DNA of 64,000 bases. Source: CAJXSD01 sp964633145. GTDB lineage: Bacteria; Pseudomonadota; Alphaproteobacteria; Rhodobacterales; Rhodobacteraceae. Below are positions 36,214-44,610 of the stretch, piece after piece (within the stretch, counting starts at the first letter, position 1; each line of letters begins with the position of its first letter). The position numbers were made by a program, and so were the translations under genes. Location of the stretch: the NCBI GenBank assembly GCA_964633145.1, contig CAZWFE010000007.1:9906-73905 (forward strand), given 5' to 3'. The notes under the pieces were generated by a model. The model saw only the letters and a program-made list of their open reading frames with translations. It searched no databases and was not told the origin of the DNA.

Positions 36214-37161
36214 TCAAAGCGTATCCGACATCCAGCTGCGAATTAGATAATGCGCAATGGACCCCGGCCGTGCGGGCATGATCGTCGTATCATGGCCCGA
36301 AAAAACATCCATCATCTGTGATCGTGAAACCCACTTTGCATCATCGATTTCATTTGGATCAATAACAATATCGCGACTTGTCGCATGTCCGTGACATCCA
36401 AACATCAGCGAATTGGGAAACGGCCAAGGTTGCGACGTTATATACCTTACATCGCCAACTTGGACCTGTGTTTCCTCATAAACTTCGCGACGAACGGCTG
36501 CTTCGATTGTTTCGCCGGGTTCGACAAAGCCCGCCAAACAGGAATACATGCCGTCTGGCCATTGCGGTGAGCGCCCCAATAAAATATCGGTTCCCTGCGT
36601 GATCAACATAATCACAACCGGATCTGTTCGTGGGAAATGTTGCGCGCCACAGCTGGAACAGCTGCGCTGCCACCCAGATTGCACCATCTGACTTGGGTGA
36701 CCACATTTTGCACAAAACTTATGGGATCGATGCCATTCTAGTAACGCCTTGGCGCTGGCAGCCAACTCTGCATCGCGCGCAGACATCTGTGTCAAAACTG
36801 AACGCATTTCTACAAAAACAAAGTTTTCTGGAAAACTTGGATGCCGCTGCTGCGTGGGATCAAAAAAAACATTAGTATCGGGGTCAGTGCCCGTTTCAGG
36901 TTCCCACGACGATAGATCCGTCGCGAAACAGCGCCCACCCACATCTTGGCCCAAAAATATATAGGGCTGACCCGCCAATTCCGGATGCAGCGAATCCAAT
37001 CGCACAACTGAATGATCGGCTGCAAGATCGACCAGTATCTTGCCACGCCACAATACAATCGACACATCCTGCGCACGCGGCGTAGCGTCTGGCGTTCCAC
37101 GCAAATGTGCCATCCGATCCAAATTAGAACCAGAAAATGCTAAAAATCCATTGGCCGCCAT
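36214..37161 (-). CDS. nudC: NAD(+) diphosphatase / RNA deNADding enzyme NudC
   Basis: NudC (315 residues) hydrolyses NADH to NMNH and AMP and can remove NAD caps from RNA. A zinc ribbon (CAKCGHPSQ with CSSCGAQHFPR, about 152-180) precedes the Nudix box GFVEPGETIEAAVRREVYEETQVQVG (about 210-235). QPWPFPNSLMFG after it is the NudC-specific SQPWPFPxS motif. Confidence 0.95.
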   Translation of the reverse strand: MAANGFLAFSGSNLDRMAHLRGTPDATPRAQDVSIVLWRGKILVDLAADHSVVRLDSLHPELAGQPYIFLGQDVGGRCFATDLSSWEPETGTDPDTNVFFDPTQQRHPSFPENFVFVEMRSVLTQMSARDAELAASAKALLEWHRSHKFCAKCGHPSQMVQSGWQRSCSSCGAQHFPRTDPVVIMLITQGTDILLGRSPQWPDGMYSCLAGFVEPGETIEAAVRREVYEETQVQVGDVRYITSQPWPFPNSLMFGCHGHATSRDIVIDPNEIDDAKWVSRSQMMDVFSGHDTTIMPARPGSIAHYLIRSWMSDTL

Positions 37162-37267
37162 ATGTCATTTCCTTTTGCGTTTCTTATCTTTTGTCATGCA
37201 ATCTTGGGCAGTTCAATGTCGCGCACCAGATGGGTTGCATTTTTTACAAAGACATCTTATTTGATCG

Positions 37268-37365
37268 GTGAGAGGTTGGCGTGGGCAAGCCGTTCGCCAA
37301 CCCGGTCAGGTCCGGAAGGAAGCAGCCGCAACGAACCCAGCTTGGGTCGCTGTCCAGCCTCTCAC
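37268..37365 (+). ncRNA. ffs: Signal recognition particle RNA, small type (4.5S)
   Basis: This stretch folds into one long hairpin: GTGAGAGGTTGG at the 5' end pairs with CCAGCCTCTCAC at the 3' end. The conserved apical domain GGTCAGGTCCGGAAGGAAGC (37304-37323) is the Ffh-binding tetraloop and symmetric/asymmetric loop region. It is followed by TTTTC. Small SRP RNA genes often lie near dnaX, as here. Confidence 0.96.
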
Positions 37366-37398
37366 TTTTCCATCACATACAGTGCCAAATACAATGGA

Positions 37399-37884
37399 TC
37401 AGGGATATTGACTGGCCCAATCGCGTTGTTTTGGCGTTTCCACAGCACAGGGTCGGACAGCGCGCAGTGCCGCCAGTGCGGCATCAGGGTCCATACCTGA
37501 TTCGACCATCACCCGCAGTGCCGCCATGCCGGAACGACCACACCCCCCATAACAATGAAACAAAATGTGCCCACCTTGCGCCAACACCTGATGGAAAAAT
37601 GGCGACATTGCATTCCAAACGGTTTGCACAGCGATATCGGGCGCGCCAAAATCGCTGACAGGGACGGACAGCCATTTTATGCCGTTTTCTAGCAGTTGGT
37701 CCGCAAGATCGCCGGCACCCTTGTCGCGCAATTCGGGCAGCGTGGTCATAGACACAACCAATTCTGCGGGCCATTGCGTAATCGTTTCAATGTCAGCCGC
37801 CAAATCCCCCGTGCGCCCGGGCATTTGCGAAATCCCAATGCGACCGGCCCCCATGGGCAAGTCATAAATTTTGAATTCTGTCAT
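37399..37884 (-). CDS. Dual-specificity/tyrosine phosphatase-like protein
   Basis: A 161-residue protein with the cysteine phosphatase P-loop HCYGGCGRSGM (HCx5R, about residues 109-119). A candidate general acid Asp lies in VPVSDFGAP about 30 residues earlier. The substrate may be protein, lipid or nucleotide. It sits between the SRP RNA gene and dnaX on the opposite strand. Confidence 0.8.
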   Translation of the reverse strand: MTEFKIYDLPMGAGRIGISQMPGRTGDLAADIETITQWPAELVVSMTTLPELRDKGAGDLADQLLENGIKWLSVPVSDFGAPDIAVQTVWNAMSPFFHQVLAQGGHILFHCYGGCGRSGMAALRVMVESGMDPDAALAALRAVRPCAVETPKQRDWASQYP

Positions 37885-37975
37885 AAATCACCAATTTTGC
37901 CATCTGGGAACAGTATGAACACTGGACCTTAGCGCCACAAGGCCTTAGCTTATACAAAACAAACGGCGAGGCACC

Positions 37976-39757
37976 ATGTCCGAAACACACACAGACAGTT
38001 ATCAGGTTTTAGCGCGAAAATATCGCCCCGAGACCTTTGCTGATCTTGTCGGTCAAGATGCGATGGTGCGAACATTAAAAAATGCTTTCGCAGCGGACCG
38101 CATTGCACAAGCATTTGTTATGACTGGTATTCGTGGAACCGGTAAAACCACGACGGCACGCATTATCGCCAAGGGCATGAATTGTATCGGCCCCGATGGA
38201 CAGGGTGGCCCAACCACCGACCCCTGTGGCAGCTGTGAACATTGCACCGCCATCATGCAGGGACGCCATGTCGATGTAATGGAAATGGACGCCGCCAGCC
38301 GCACAGGTGTCGACGATATCCGCGAAATCATCGATAGTGTGCATTATCGTGCCGCATCGGCGCGATATAAAATCTATATCATCGACGAAGTTCACATGCT
38401 GTCGACGAACGCCTTTAACGCGTTGCTGAAAACGCTAGAAGAACCCCCAGCGCATGTGAAATTCATTTTCGCGACCACCGAAATTCGCAAGGTGCCCGTA
38501 ACGGTTCTGTCACGCTGTCAACGATTTGACCTGCGCCGGATCGAACCCGAAGTTATGATTGGTTTGTTGCGCAAAATTGCAACAGCCGAAAATGCCGAGA
38601 TTTCAGACGATGCGCTGGCATTGATCACCCGCGCCGCCGAAGGGTCTGCACGTGATGCAACGTCGTTACTGGATCAGGCGATCAGCCATGGCGCCGGCGA
38701 AACCACAGCCGACCAAGTGCGCGCCATGTTGGGTCTGGCCGATCGTGGCCGCGTTATGGATTTGTTTGACATGATCCTGCGCGGTGATGCGACAGCGGCC
38801 TTGGCAGAAATCGGTCAGCAATATTCGGACGGCGCGGATCCGATGGCAATTTTACGCGATTTGGCTGAAATCACCCACTGGGTGTCTGTGGTCAAAATCA
38901 CGCCCGACGCAGCCGAAGATCCTACAGTTTCGCCCGATGAACGTATGCGTGGACGCACGATGGCTGACGCTTTGCCAATGCGTGTTCTGACACGGATGTG
39001 GCAAATGCTGCTTAAGGCACTGGACGAAGTTGCCACAGCGCCCAATGCTATGATGGCCGCGGAAATGGCCGTTATCCGCCTGACCCATGTGGCAGACCTG
39101 CCCACGCCCGAGGAATTGGTACGCAAGCTAAATGATATGCCCACACCCCCACCCGCGGGTCCAGGTGGCGGCGGATCACGTCCAGCGCAAACACATAGCC
39201 CGCAAAGCCCTGCTAGTCACACAAGCCACGGCACACATGGGATGTCCAATCATACCAGCGGCGGGACAACGATGCACGGGTCAGGAAACACCGTATTGGC
39301 CGTCGCGGGCGATGCTGCGTTGTCTTATTATGCCAGCTTTGATCACGTGATCGATCTGATACGATCCCAACGCGATGTTAAATTGTTGGTCGAGGTTGAA
39401 ACAACACTGCGCCTTGCAGCATATCAGCCAGGTCGGATAGAATTTGAACCCACACATGCCGCCGCCCCGGATTTGGCCCAAAGGTTGGGCAGCCGACTAC
39501 AAAGTTGGACAGGCAAACGCTGGGTCGTCAGCATCGTCGCCCAAGGGGGCGCAGAAACCATCGCAGAAAAACGCGATGCCGCAGAATTGGCACTGCGCGC
39601 CAAGGCCCAAGAACACCCGCTGGTACAGGCCGTTCTTGGTGCGTTTCCAAAGGCTGAGATCACAAAAATTAAAACGATCCAAGACATCACCGCATCCGCG
39701 CAGGCCGACGCCCTGCCCGAAGTCGAAGATGAATGGGACCCTTTCGAAGAAGAGTAG
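37976..39757 (+). CDS. dnaX: DNA polymerase III subunits gamma/tau
   Basis: DnaX (593 residues) is the clamp-loader ATPase. Visible are RKYRPETFADLVGQDAMV, Walker A GIRGTGKTTTAR (about 46-57), the zinc site C-x8-CGSCEHC, Walker B YIIDEVHML, sensor ATTEIRKVPVTVLSRCQRFDLRR, and a low-complexity Gly/Ser/His/Thr linker at about 385-440 before the C-terminal tau domain. It heads the conserved dnaX-ybaB-recR cluster. I saw no clear signal for a gamma frameshift. Confidence 0.97.
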   Translation: MSETHTDSYQVLARKYRPETFADLVGQDAMVRTLKNAFAADRIAQAFVMTGIRGTGKTTTARIIAKGMNCIGPDGQGGPTTDPCGSCEHCTAIMQGRHVDVMEMDAASRTGVDDIREIIDSVHYRAASARYKIYIIDEVHMLSTNAFNALLKTLEEPPAHVKFIFATTEIRKVPVTVLSRCQRFDLRRIEPEVMIGLLRKIATAENAEISDDALALITRAAEGSARDATSLLDQAISHGAGETTADQVRAMLGLADRGRVMDLFDMILRGDATAALAEIGQQYSDGADPMAILRDLAEITHWVSVVKITPDAAEDPTVSPDERMRGRTMADALPMRVLTRMWQMLLKALDEVATAPNAMMAAEMAVIRLTHVADLPTPEELVRKLNDMPTPPPAGPGGGGSRPAQTHSPQSPASHTSHGTHGMSNHTSGGTTMHGSGNTVLAVAGDAALSYYASFDHVIDLIRSQRDVKLLVEVETTLRLAAYQPGRIEFEPTHAAAPDLAQRLGSRLQSWTGKRWVVSIVAQGGAETIAEKRDAAELALRAKAQEHPLVQAVLGAFPKAEITKIKTIQDITASAQADALPEVEDEWDPFEEE

Positions 39758-39766
39758 GAGAACACG

Positions 39767-40111
39767 ATGTTCAAAGGTTTAGGCGCAATGGGCGACATGG
39801 CAAAAATGATGAAAGCCGCCCAGGAAATGCAGGGCAAAATGGCCCAAATGCAAGAAGAAATGCACAACATTATGGTGACTGGCGAAGCCGGCGCAGGTTT
39901 GGTCAAAGCGACATGCTCTGCCAAAGGTGACCTGAAATCACTAGACATTGATCCCAGCATTTTTTCCAAAGATGACAAAGAAGTCGTAGAAGACCTGATC
40001 GTGGCCGCTGTCAAAGATGCACAAGACCGTGCCGCCCAGCGCGCCCAAGAAGAAATGCAAAAAATGACCCAAGATATGGGCCTGCCCGCGGGCATGAACC
40101 TGCCGTTTTAA
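39767..40111 (+). CDS. ybaB: YbaB/EbfC family nucleoid-associated protein
   Basis: A 114-residue DNA-binding protein with an N-terminal Met/Lys/Gln-rich helix (MAKMMKAAQEMQGKMAQMQEEM), a central beta sheet and a C-terminal helix. It follows dnaX by 9 bases, with TAGGAG as ribosome site, and precedes recR by 3 bases. Confidence 0.95.
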   Translation: MFKGLGAMGDMAKMMKAAQEMQGKMAQMQEEMHNIMVTGEAGAGLVKATCSAKGDLKSLDIDPSIFSKDDKEVVEDLIVAAVKDAQDRAAQRAQEEMQKMTQDMGLPAGMNLPF

Positions 40112-40114
40112 ACA

Positions 40115-40708
40115 ATGGCGCAAAATCGCGATATTGATGATCTGATTGATTTAATGGCCAAGCTGCCTGGGCTTGGCCCCAGGTCAGCCCGTCGCGCCGT
40201 ATTGCACCTGATCCGCAAGCGCGGTCAGCTACTTGGCCCACTTGCGACCCAAATGCAGCGTGTTGCAGATACCGCCTGCGAATGCCTGAACTGCGGGAAT
40301 ATTGGCACCGCAGAGATTTGCAAAATCTGCCAAACACCAGAACGGCAAAACGGCATTATATGCGTCGTAGAGGATGTTGCAGATCTGTGGGCAATGGAAC
40401 GCGCCAGCGTTTTTAAGGGGCGATATCATGTCTTGGGCGGCACACTTTCTGCTTTGGACGGCGTCGGCCCAGATGATCTGCGCATTCCAAAGTTGCAAGA
40501 CCGCGTTGTAACAGAAAACGTAGGCGAAGTGATTTTAGCACTGAATGCAACAATAGATGGCCAAACAACCGCCCACTATATCGCAGACCAACTTGAAAAC
40601 CGTTGCAATGTGACCTCATTGGCCCAAGGCGTACCAATCGGTGGCGAATTGGATTATTTGGACGACGGCACGATCACCGCCGCCCTAAATGCACGCCGTA
40701 AACTTTAG
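40115..40708 (+). CDS. recR: Recombination mediator RecR
   Basis: RecR (197 residues) works with RecO and RecF to load RecA on gapped DNA. An N-terminal helix-hairpin-helix (LPGLGPRSARRAVLHL) is followed by a Cys4 zinc finger (CLNCGNIGTAEICKIC, about 57-72) and a TOPRIM domain (ICVVEDVADLWAMER; GGTLSALDGVGPDDL). Its stop overlaps the end of the convergent decarboxylase gene by four bases. Confidence 0.97.
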   Translation: MAQNRDIDDLIDLMAKLPGLGPRSARRAVLHLIRKRGQLLGPLATQMQRVADTACECLNCGNIGTAEICKICQTPERQNGIICVVEDVADLWAMERASVFKGRYHVLGGTLSALDGVGPDDLRIPKLQDRVVTENVGEVILALNATIDGQTTAHYIADQLENRCNVTSLAQGVPIGGELDYLDDGTITAALNARRKL

Positions 40709-41871
40709 ACGATTAACACATCCAATGGCGGAAAACCGTTAAAGCAAACGGATGAATATGTCGTTGTATAGGCACCACAGGATTTAATCATGATTTTATC
40801 GCCCGCGGTTAATGCCATCGGTAACATCATGGGACGTTTTTCATATAAAACATCCGCGCTGTCACAACTTGGTCCAGCCACAATACACGGCCCCATGTCA
40901 CCCTGATCTTTGTCGGTGACAAACTGATACCGGATCGCTTCGTCCATAGTTTCGGCCAAACCAGAAAACTTGCCAATGTCCAAATAAACCCAGCGGTGCA
41001 AATCATCCGCAGACTTCCGAGACACCAACAGAACCTCTGCTGCGATAACGCCGGCCTCGGCCACCATTCCGCGTCCAGGTTCTGCCATAACATATGTCGC
41101 ATCAGGAAAGCGTGCATTTACCATGCCCATCACTTCTGCTGCATAGGCATTGGGGGCCTCTACGTCATAATCATAAGCAGCAGGAAACCCACCCCCAATA
41201 TTGATAAGGTGCAAGCCAAATCCAGCATCTTGGGCATCGCGCCAAACAGCGGCCACTTGGTCCAGGGTTTGCTGCCACATCGCTGCATGTCGCGTCTGTG
41301 ATCCAACATGAAACGACATGCCAACAGGCCGCAATCCCAATTCAACTGCGCGCTGAAACAATCCCAAGGCCGCCACAGGTGCGCACCCAAACTTGCGTGA
41401 CAACGGCCAATCCGCCCCTGTTGCGCCAACCAACAGCCGCAAATAAACCTGTGCACCAGGCGCATTTTCGGCAATTTTTTCCAGCTCTTGCTCTGCATCA
41501 AAGGCGAACAACCGCAATCCCGCCGCATAAGCAAATGCAATATCAGCAGGCCGTTTGATGGTGTTGCCAAATGAAATATGCGCAGGATCAGCCCCCAACG
41601 CCAAACATTGTTCAATCTCGCCACGCGAAGCCGCATCAAAACGCGCGCCTTCATCTAACAGCGTGCGCAGCACTGCCTCATGCGGGTTCGCTTTGACCGC
41701 ATAATGAATATGCGCCCGACCCAAACCTTGCGCAAGGGTGCGGTACTGAAACCGCACAGCATCCAAACTCATCACCAAAGTGGGTTTAGAAAAATCCCGT
41801 GCACGGATTTCGTCAAACAAAAATTGTGTAAAAGAAGGGCAACGCCCTTCTGGCAACACGGCTACGTTCAT
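40705..41871 (-). CDS. Type III (alanine-racemase-fold) ornithine decarboxylase
   Basis: A 388-residue PLP enzyme that makes putrescine from ornithine; some relatives also use lysine. HYAVKANPHEAVLR holds the PLP lysine, LINIGGGFPAAYD and MAEPGRGMVAEAG bind the phosphate, GPSCDSADVLYE has the catalytic Cys and Asp of the second subunit, and CGAYTTTYSSVCFNGFPP closes the site. I choose ATG 41871, preceded by ATGGAG, over in-frame ATGs at 41883 and 41877. A structured leader and a terminator-like hairpin lie at its 5' end. Confidence 0.9.
   Translation of the reverse strand: MNVAVLPEGRCPSFTQFLFDEIRARDFSKPTLVMSLDAVRFQYRTLAQGLGRAHIHYAVKANPHEAVLRTLLDEGARFDAASRGEIEQCLALGADPAHISFGNTIKRPADIAFAYAAGLRLFAFDAEQELEKIAENAPGAQVYLRLLVGATGADWPLSRKFGCAPVAALGLFQRAVELGLRPVGMSFHVGSQTRHAAMWQQTLDQVAAVWRDAQDAGFGLHLINIGGGFPAAYDYDVEAPNAYAAEVMGMVNARFPDATYVMAEPGRGMVAEAGVIAAEVLLVSRKSADDLHRWVYLDIGKFSGLAETMDEAIRYQFVTDKDQGDMGPCIVAGPSCDSADVLYEKRPMMLPMALTAGDKIMIKSCGAYTTTYSSVCFNGFPPLDVLIV
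41833..41851 (-). terminator. Terminator-like hairpin inside the first codons of ornithine decarboxylase
   Basis: A perfect eight-base stem (AGAAGGGC / GCCCTTCT) with a three-base loop starts 20 bases after the ATG. On the minus strand it runs into TTTACACAATTTTTG. It has the form of a weak intrinsic terminator and could serve as an attenuator when the start region is not translated. It also encodes Pro-Glu-Gly-Arg-Cys-Pro-Ser, so the symmetry could be incidental. Confidence 0.45.
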
Positions 41872-42020
41872 GGTCATCTCCATAATTTACCCCGACATTT
41901 AAGTCGGCAAAGTCCATTTCGGAGACGTTACCGTCGCTACGTAAACACTGGGTCCCAGACCCGGCCAGAGGCGCGTGCGTTGGCGTCTATGCGCCGCAAC
42001 ATATGAGCATTTATTATTTT
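41872..42020 (-). promoter_or_regulatory. Structured leader of ornithine decarboxylase, probable speF motif
   Basis: The leader shows several potential stems on the minus strand: GGCG-CATAGA-CGCC, GGGTC-TGG-GACCC, GACG-GTAA-CGTC and CCGAC-TTAAAT-GTCGG (41892-41907). An alternative pairing CTGGG-A-CCCAG shares bases with the second. A conserved speF RNA is known upstream of ornithine decarboxylase in alphaproteobacteria; position and gene context fit, but I cannot run a covariance search. It also contains a 21-codon ORF. Confidence 0.6.
41937..42002 (-). CDS. Candidate 21-residue leader peptide upstream of ornithine decarboxylase
   Basis: An ORF with ATG at 42002 and TAG at 41937 encodes MLRRIDANARASGR followed by VWDPVFT. 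It is Arg-rich (four Arg) and ends 65 bases before the decarboxylase ATG. Its last third overlaps the alternative stems of the leader (GGGTC/GACCC and CTGGG/CCCAG), so a ribosome stalled near its stop would change their pairing. The ribosome site is weak. In gammaproteobacteria the unrelated SpeFL peptide senses ornithine by ribosome arrest; a parallel role here is inference. Confidence 0.45.
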   Translation of the reverse strand: MLRRIDANARASGRVWDPVFT

Positions 42021-42083
42021 AGCAAGACCTATTTTTCATCACCCAAATATTTCAAACAACATATTGAAATAAAATGAAAGTTT

Positions 42084-42152
42084 CTTTCACTTTTGATAAA
42101 TACTCTGGGTGAATTGGCCGCAGGCCAAGAGGGCAAAGCCCTCTTAGCCCCA
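42084..42152 (-). repeat. Dispersed CCAGAGTATTT element with hairpins, copy 1
   Basis: Read on the minus strand, two perfect hairpins, AAGAGGGC-TTT-GCCCTCTT (42127-42145) and TTGGCC-TGC-GGCCAA (42114-42128, sharing two bases), are followed by CACCCAGAGTATTT (core 42098-42108) and TCAAAAGTGAAAG. The core and the trailing AAAA-TGAAA segment recur at 63266-63315. It lies downstream of trcR and may end that transcript. Confidence 0.7.
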
Positions 42153-42161
42153 CAATATCAT

Positions 42162-42908
42162 TTAACGATCGTCCAAATCAGGCTGATCGTCAGAATCAGG
42201 CAAGTTAAAGAAACTATCCGCATCCAGATAATCCTGATCTGATTTTTCATCATCATCAGCGATACCAAATGCGTCCAATCCGGACATACCATCCTCAATT
42301 TTAGGCTCTGCCGGCATCTCCAAGGATTGTTCCGTGCTTACCAATTTACGGCGCTCATCATCGGTCATTACTGTACCGTCACCGGATTTCTTAGCCACTG
42401 CTTTTTGGACGGCCTGGTCCAACTCGGATTGCTTACACAATCCCAAAGCAACAGGATCAATCGGCGTAATATTCGCGATATTCCAGTGCGTGCGTTCACG
42501 AATGGCTTGAATGGTAGGCTTTGTTGTACCAATCAATTTTGACACTTGCGCGTCTGACAACTCGGGGTGAAATTTGACCAACCACAAAATTGATGCAGGG
42601 CGGTCTTGGCGCTTTGACAACGGTGTATACCGTGGACCGCGACGCTTTTCCTCGCCTACTGCGGCGGGGTTAAATTTCAGCTTCAGTTTGTGCAGTGGAT
42701 CCGCCTCGGCTTTTTCGATATCAGCCGCATCCAATTGATTATTTGCCACAGGGTCAAATCCCTTGACCCCAACAGCAACATCACCATCAGCAATGCCTTG
42801 GATTTCCAGTTCATGCATCCCGACAAAATCAGCAATCTGCTTAAATGTCAGTGTCGTATTATCAACCAGCCAAACAGCTGTTGCGCGCGCCATAATTGGT
42901 TTAGCCAT
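42162..42908 (-). CDS. trcR: Cell cycle transcriptional regulator TrcR (DUF1013)
   Basis: The 248-residue protein starts at ATG 42908, preceded by AGGAGTAGCAC. It begins MAKPIMARATAVWLVDNTTLTFKQIADFVGMHELEIQGIADGD, the DUF1013/TrcR N-domain with a helix-turn-helix-like pattern; a second one is LSDAQVSKLIGTTKPTIQAIRERTHWN near 125-150. The C-terminal 60 residues are very acidic (DDDEKSDQDYLDADSF). TrcR is an alphaproteobacterial cell-cycle factor that works with RNA polymerase. Confidence 0.92.
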   Translation of the reverse strand: MAKPIMARATAVWLVDNTTLTFKQIADFVGMHELEIQGIADGDVAVGVKGFDPVANNQLDAADIEKAEADPLHKLKLKFNPAAVGEEKRRGPRYTPLSKRQDRPASILWLVKFHPELSDAQVSKLIGTTKPTIQAIRERTHWNIANITPIDPVALGLCKQSELDQAVQKAVAKKSGDGTVMTDDERRKLVSTEQSLEMPAEPKIEDGMSGLDAFGIADDDEKSDQDYLDADSFFNLPDSDDQPDLDDR

Positions 42909-43051
42909 TGTGCTACTCCTTATACAAAACTTTCCCGAATACAAAGCTTTCCCAATGCCTGACACGCAGGCGGCCTTTTCCAAGGCAGGTTACCGTTGTA
43001 GGGGAACTTGGATGACTATATACCGTCATAAAACAAGAAAGGAAAGAGCGA

Positions 43052-43675
43052 ATGCGGCGCCTATTCATTTCTGCTATTGTTGCCTGTGCACCGTTTGCGG
43101 TGATGGCACAGCAGTTCGATTATTATGTCTTATCCCTATCGTGGTCACCGTCTTGGTGCACTTTGGAAGGCAACGAACGAAATTCTGATCAATGCGACCC
43201 CGATGCCGACTATGGCTGGAGCTTGCACGGCCTTTGGCCGCAATACCATCGTGGCTACCCCTCTTATTGCCAAACGGCCAAACGCCCCCCATCGCGCACC
43301 ATGACAAATGACATGGTGGACATTATGGGCAGTTCGGGGCTTGCCTGGCATCAGTGGAAAAAACACGGTGTTTGCAGTGGCCTTGATGGACAAACCTATC
43401 TAGACCTGTCGCGCCAAGCCTATGACAGCATTACGCGCCCACCCGTGTTTCGCAAACTGTCCGAAACAGTTCGCGTCCCTGCACAGGTCATTGAAGAGGC
43501 ATTTTTAAAATCAAACCCAGCCCTAGAACCGGATATGATCACGATCACCTGCAAACAAAACATGATCCAAGAGGCGCGCATCTGTCTTTCTAAATCATTG
43601 GAACCTGTGCCCTGTGGCCGCGATGTGGTGCGTGATTGCACACTAGATGACGCGCTGTTGCCGCCGATTCCGTAA
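43052..43675 (+). CDS. Secreted ribonuclease T2 family protein
   Basis: A 207-residue exported RNase with a cleavable signal peptide (LFISAIVACAPFAVMA, cut near 19). Both catalytic motifs are present: SLHGLWPQY (CAS I, His) and WHQWKKHGVC (CAS II, His-Glu/Lys-His region). Eight or more cysteines fit disulphide bonding in the periplasm. It likely scavenges RNA. Confidence 0.93.
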   Translation: MRRLFISAIVACAPFAVMAQQFDYYVLSLSWSPSWCTLEGNERNSDQCDPDADYGWSLHGLWPQYHRGYPSYCQTAKRPPSRTMTNDMVDIMGSSGLAWHQWKKHGVCSGLDGQTYLDLSRQAYDSITRPPVFRKLSETVRVPAQVIEEAFLKSNPALEPDMITITCKQNMIQEARICLSKSLEPVPCGRDVVRDCTLDDALLPPIP

Positions 43676-43695
43676 TCAACCGACCAGAGCTACTG

Positions 43696-44463
43696 TCAGC
43701 CCATCACCGCACGGCGCAATAAATTTGCGCCTGCGGCCAACAGCACAATCAAAGTAATCCGTTTGAACAGACGTTGATCAATCCGATCCTGTACTGCGGT
43801 GCCAATGGCCATCCCAACCATCGCAGGAATCAGCAATGTTGCGGAAAATGCCGCGGTTTTCAGCGTCAATATCCCCGATATCACATGGGCAAATACCAGC
43901 GCCATAGCCCCCAATCCGTACACAACCCCCTGCACACGCATCTGATCACGTTTGGGCGTATTCAACGCCGTCAGATAGGCCACCGTCGGCGGCCCCCAGA
44001 CCCCAGACATACCGCCCAAAAACCCCGCAACTGCCCCCATTGTGATTTCCGCGCGCAGCGATGGTCCTTGGATCGGCAACTGCCATCCCACAAGCTGTAA
44101 CAGTGAAAAAAATGTCACCACGCCACCAAGTGCGCCCAAAAATATCTGGCTTGGCAAAATGGCAGACAATTGCGCGCTCAGCATCAGGCATAGAAATCCT
44201 ATGCCTAGAAAATACTTAAATTGAATGGTCGAGGCTACGGCCGCAGGAATTCCGGTGCGAAATGCCTGATACAGATTCGTCACAACTGTCGGTAATATCA
44301 TCGCAGCCAAGGCCAAGCTGGGCGTCACGACGAAACTTAGCCCCATAATAAAAATTGTCGGCAAGGCAAAGCCAATCAGGCCTTTGATCAGGCCCGCGCA
44401 CAGCGCAACCAGCACCGCCAATGCCCATTGATATGGGGACAACATTAGAATCAAATCTGCCAT
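43696..44463 (-). CDS. TauE/SafE (TSUP) family permease
   Basis: A 255-residue membrane protein with about eight helices. Start ATG 44463 is preceded by CAGGG; the frame is open upstream without a ribosome site. LVALCAGLIKGLIGFALPTIF near the N-terminus and GAVAGFLGGMSGVWGPPTVAYL near the middle are the two family repeats. Relatives export sulphite, sulphoacetate or other organosulphur anions. The substrate is unknown. Confidence 0.88.
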   Translation of the reverse strand: MADLILMLSPYQWALAVLVALCAGLIKGLIGFALPTIFIMGLSFVVTPSLALAAMILPTVVTNLYQAFRTGIPAAVASTIQFKYFLGIGFLCLMLSAQLSAILPSQIFLGALGGVVTFFSLLQLVGWQLPIQGPSLRAEITMGAVAGFLGGMSGVWGPPTVAYLTALNTPKRDQMRVQGVVYGLGAMALVFAHVISGILTLKTAAFSATLLIPAMVGMAIGTAVQDRIDQRLFKRITLIVLLAAGANLLRRAVMG

Positions 44464-44610
44464 AACCCTGCATTTAACACAGCCATCAGACCATGGCCGC
44501 AAAAATCCGCAGGGTAATTTTCGAACAATTTTGACGCATCTTTGGTATTTAAGTTGCGCTGCACCTGCAAAGTGATTATCAAAGGCCCAAGCGAAGAAAG
44601 GAATTGATTC

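Noticed and set aside
39424..40095. A 223-codon open frame on the minus strand across the end of dnaX and ybaB
   Set aside because: It is antisense to two well-supported genes, and its Ser/Ala/Ile-rich product matches no recognisable family.
42981..42983. Longer TrcR start at 42983
   Set aside because: The conserved N-terminus MAKPIMARATAVWL begins at 42908 with AGGAG upstream.
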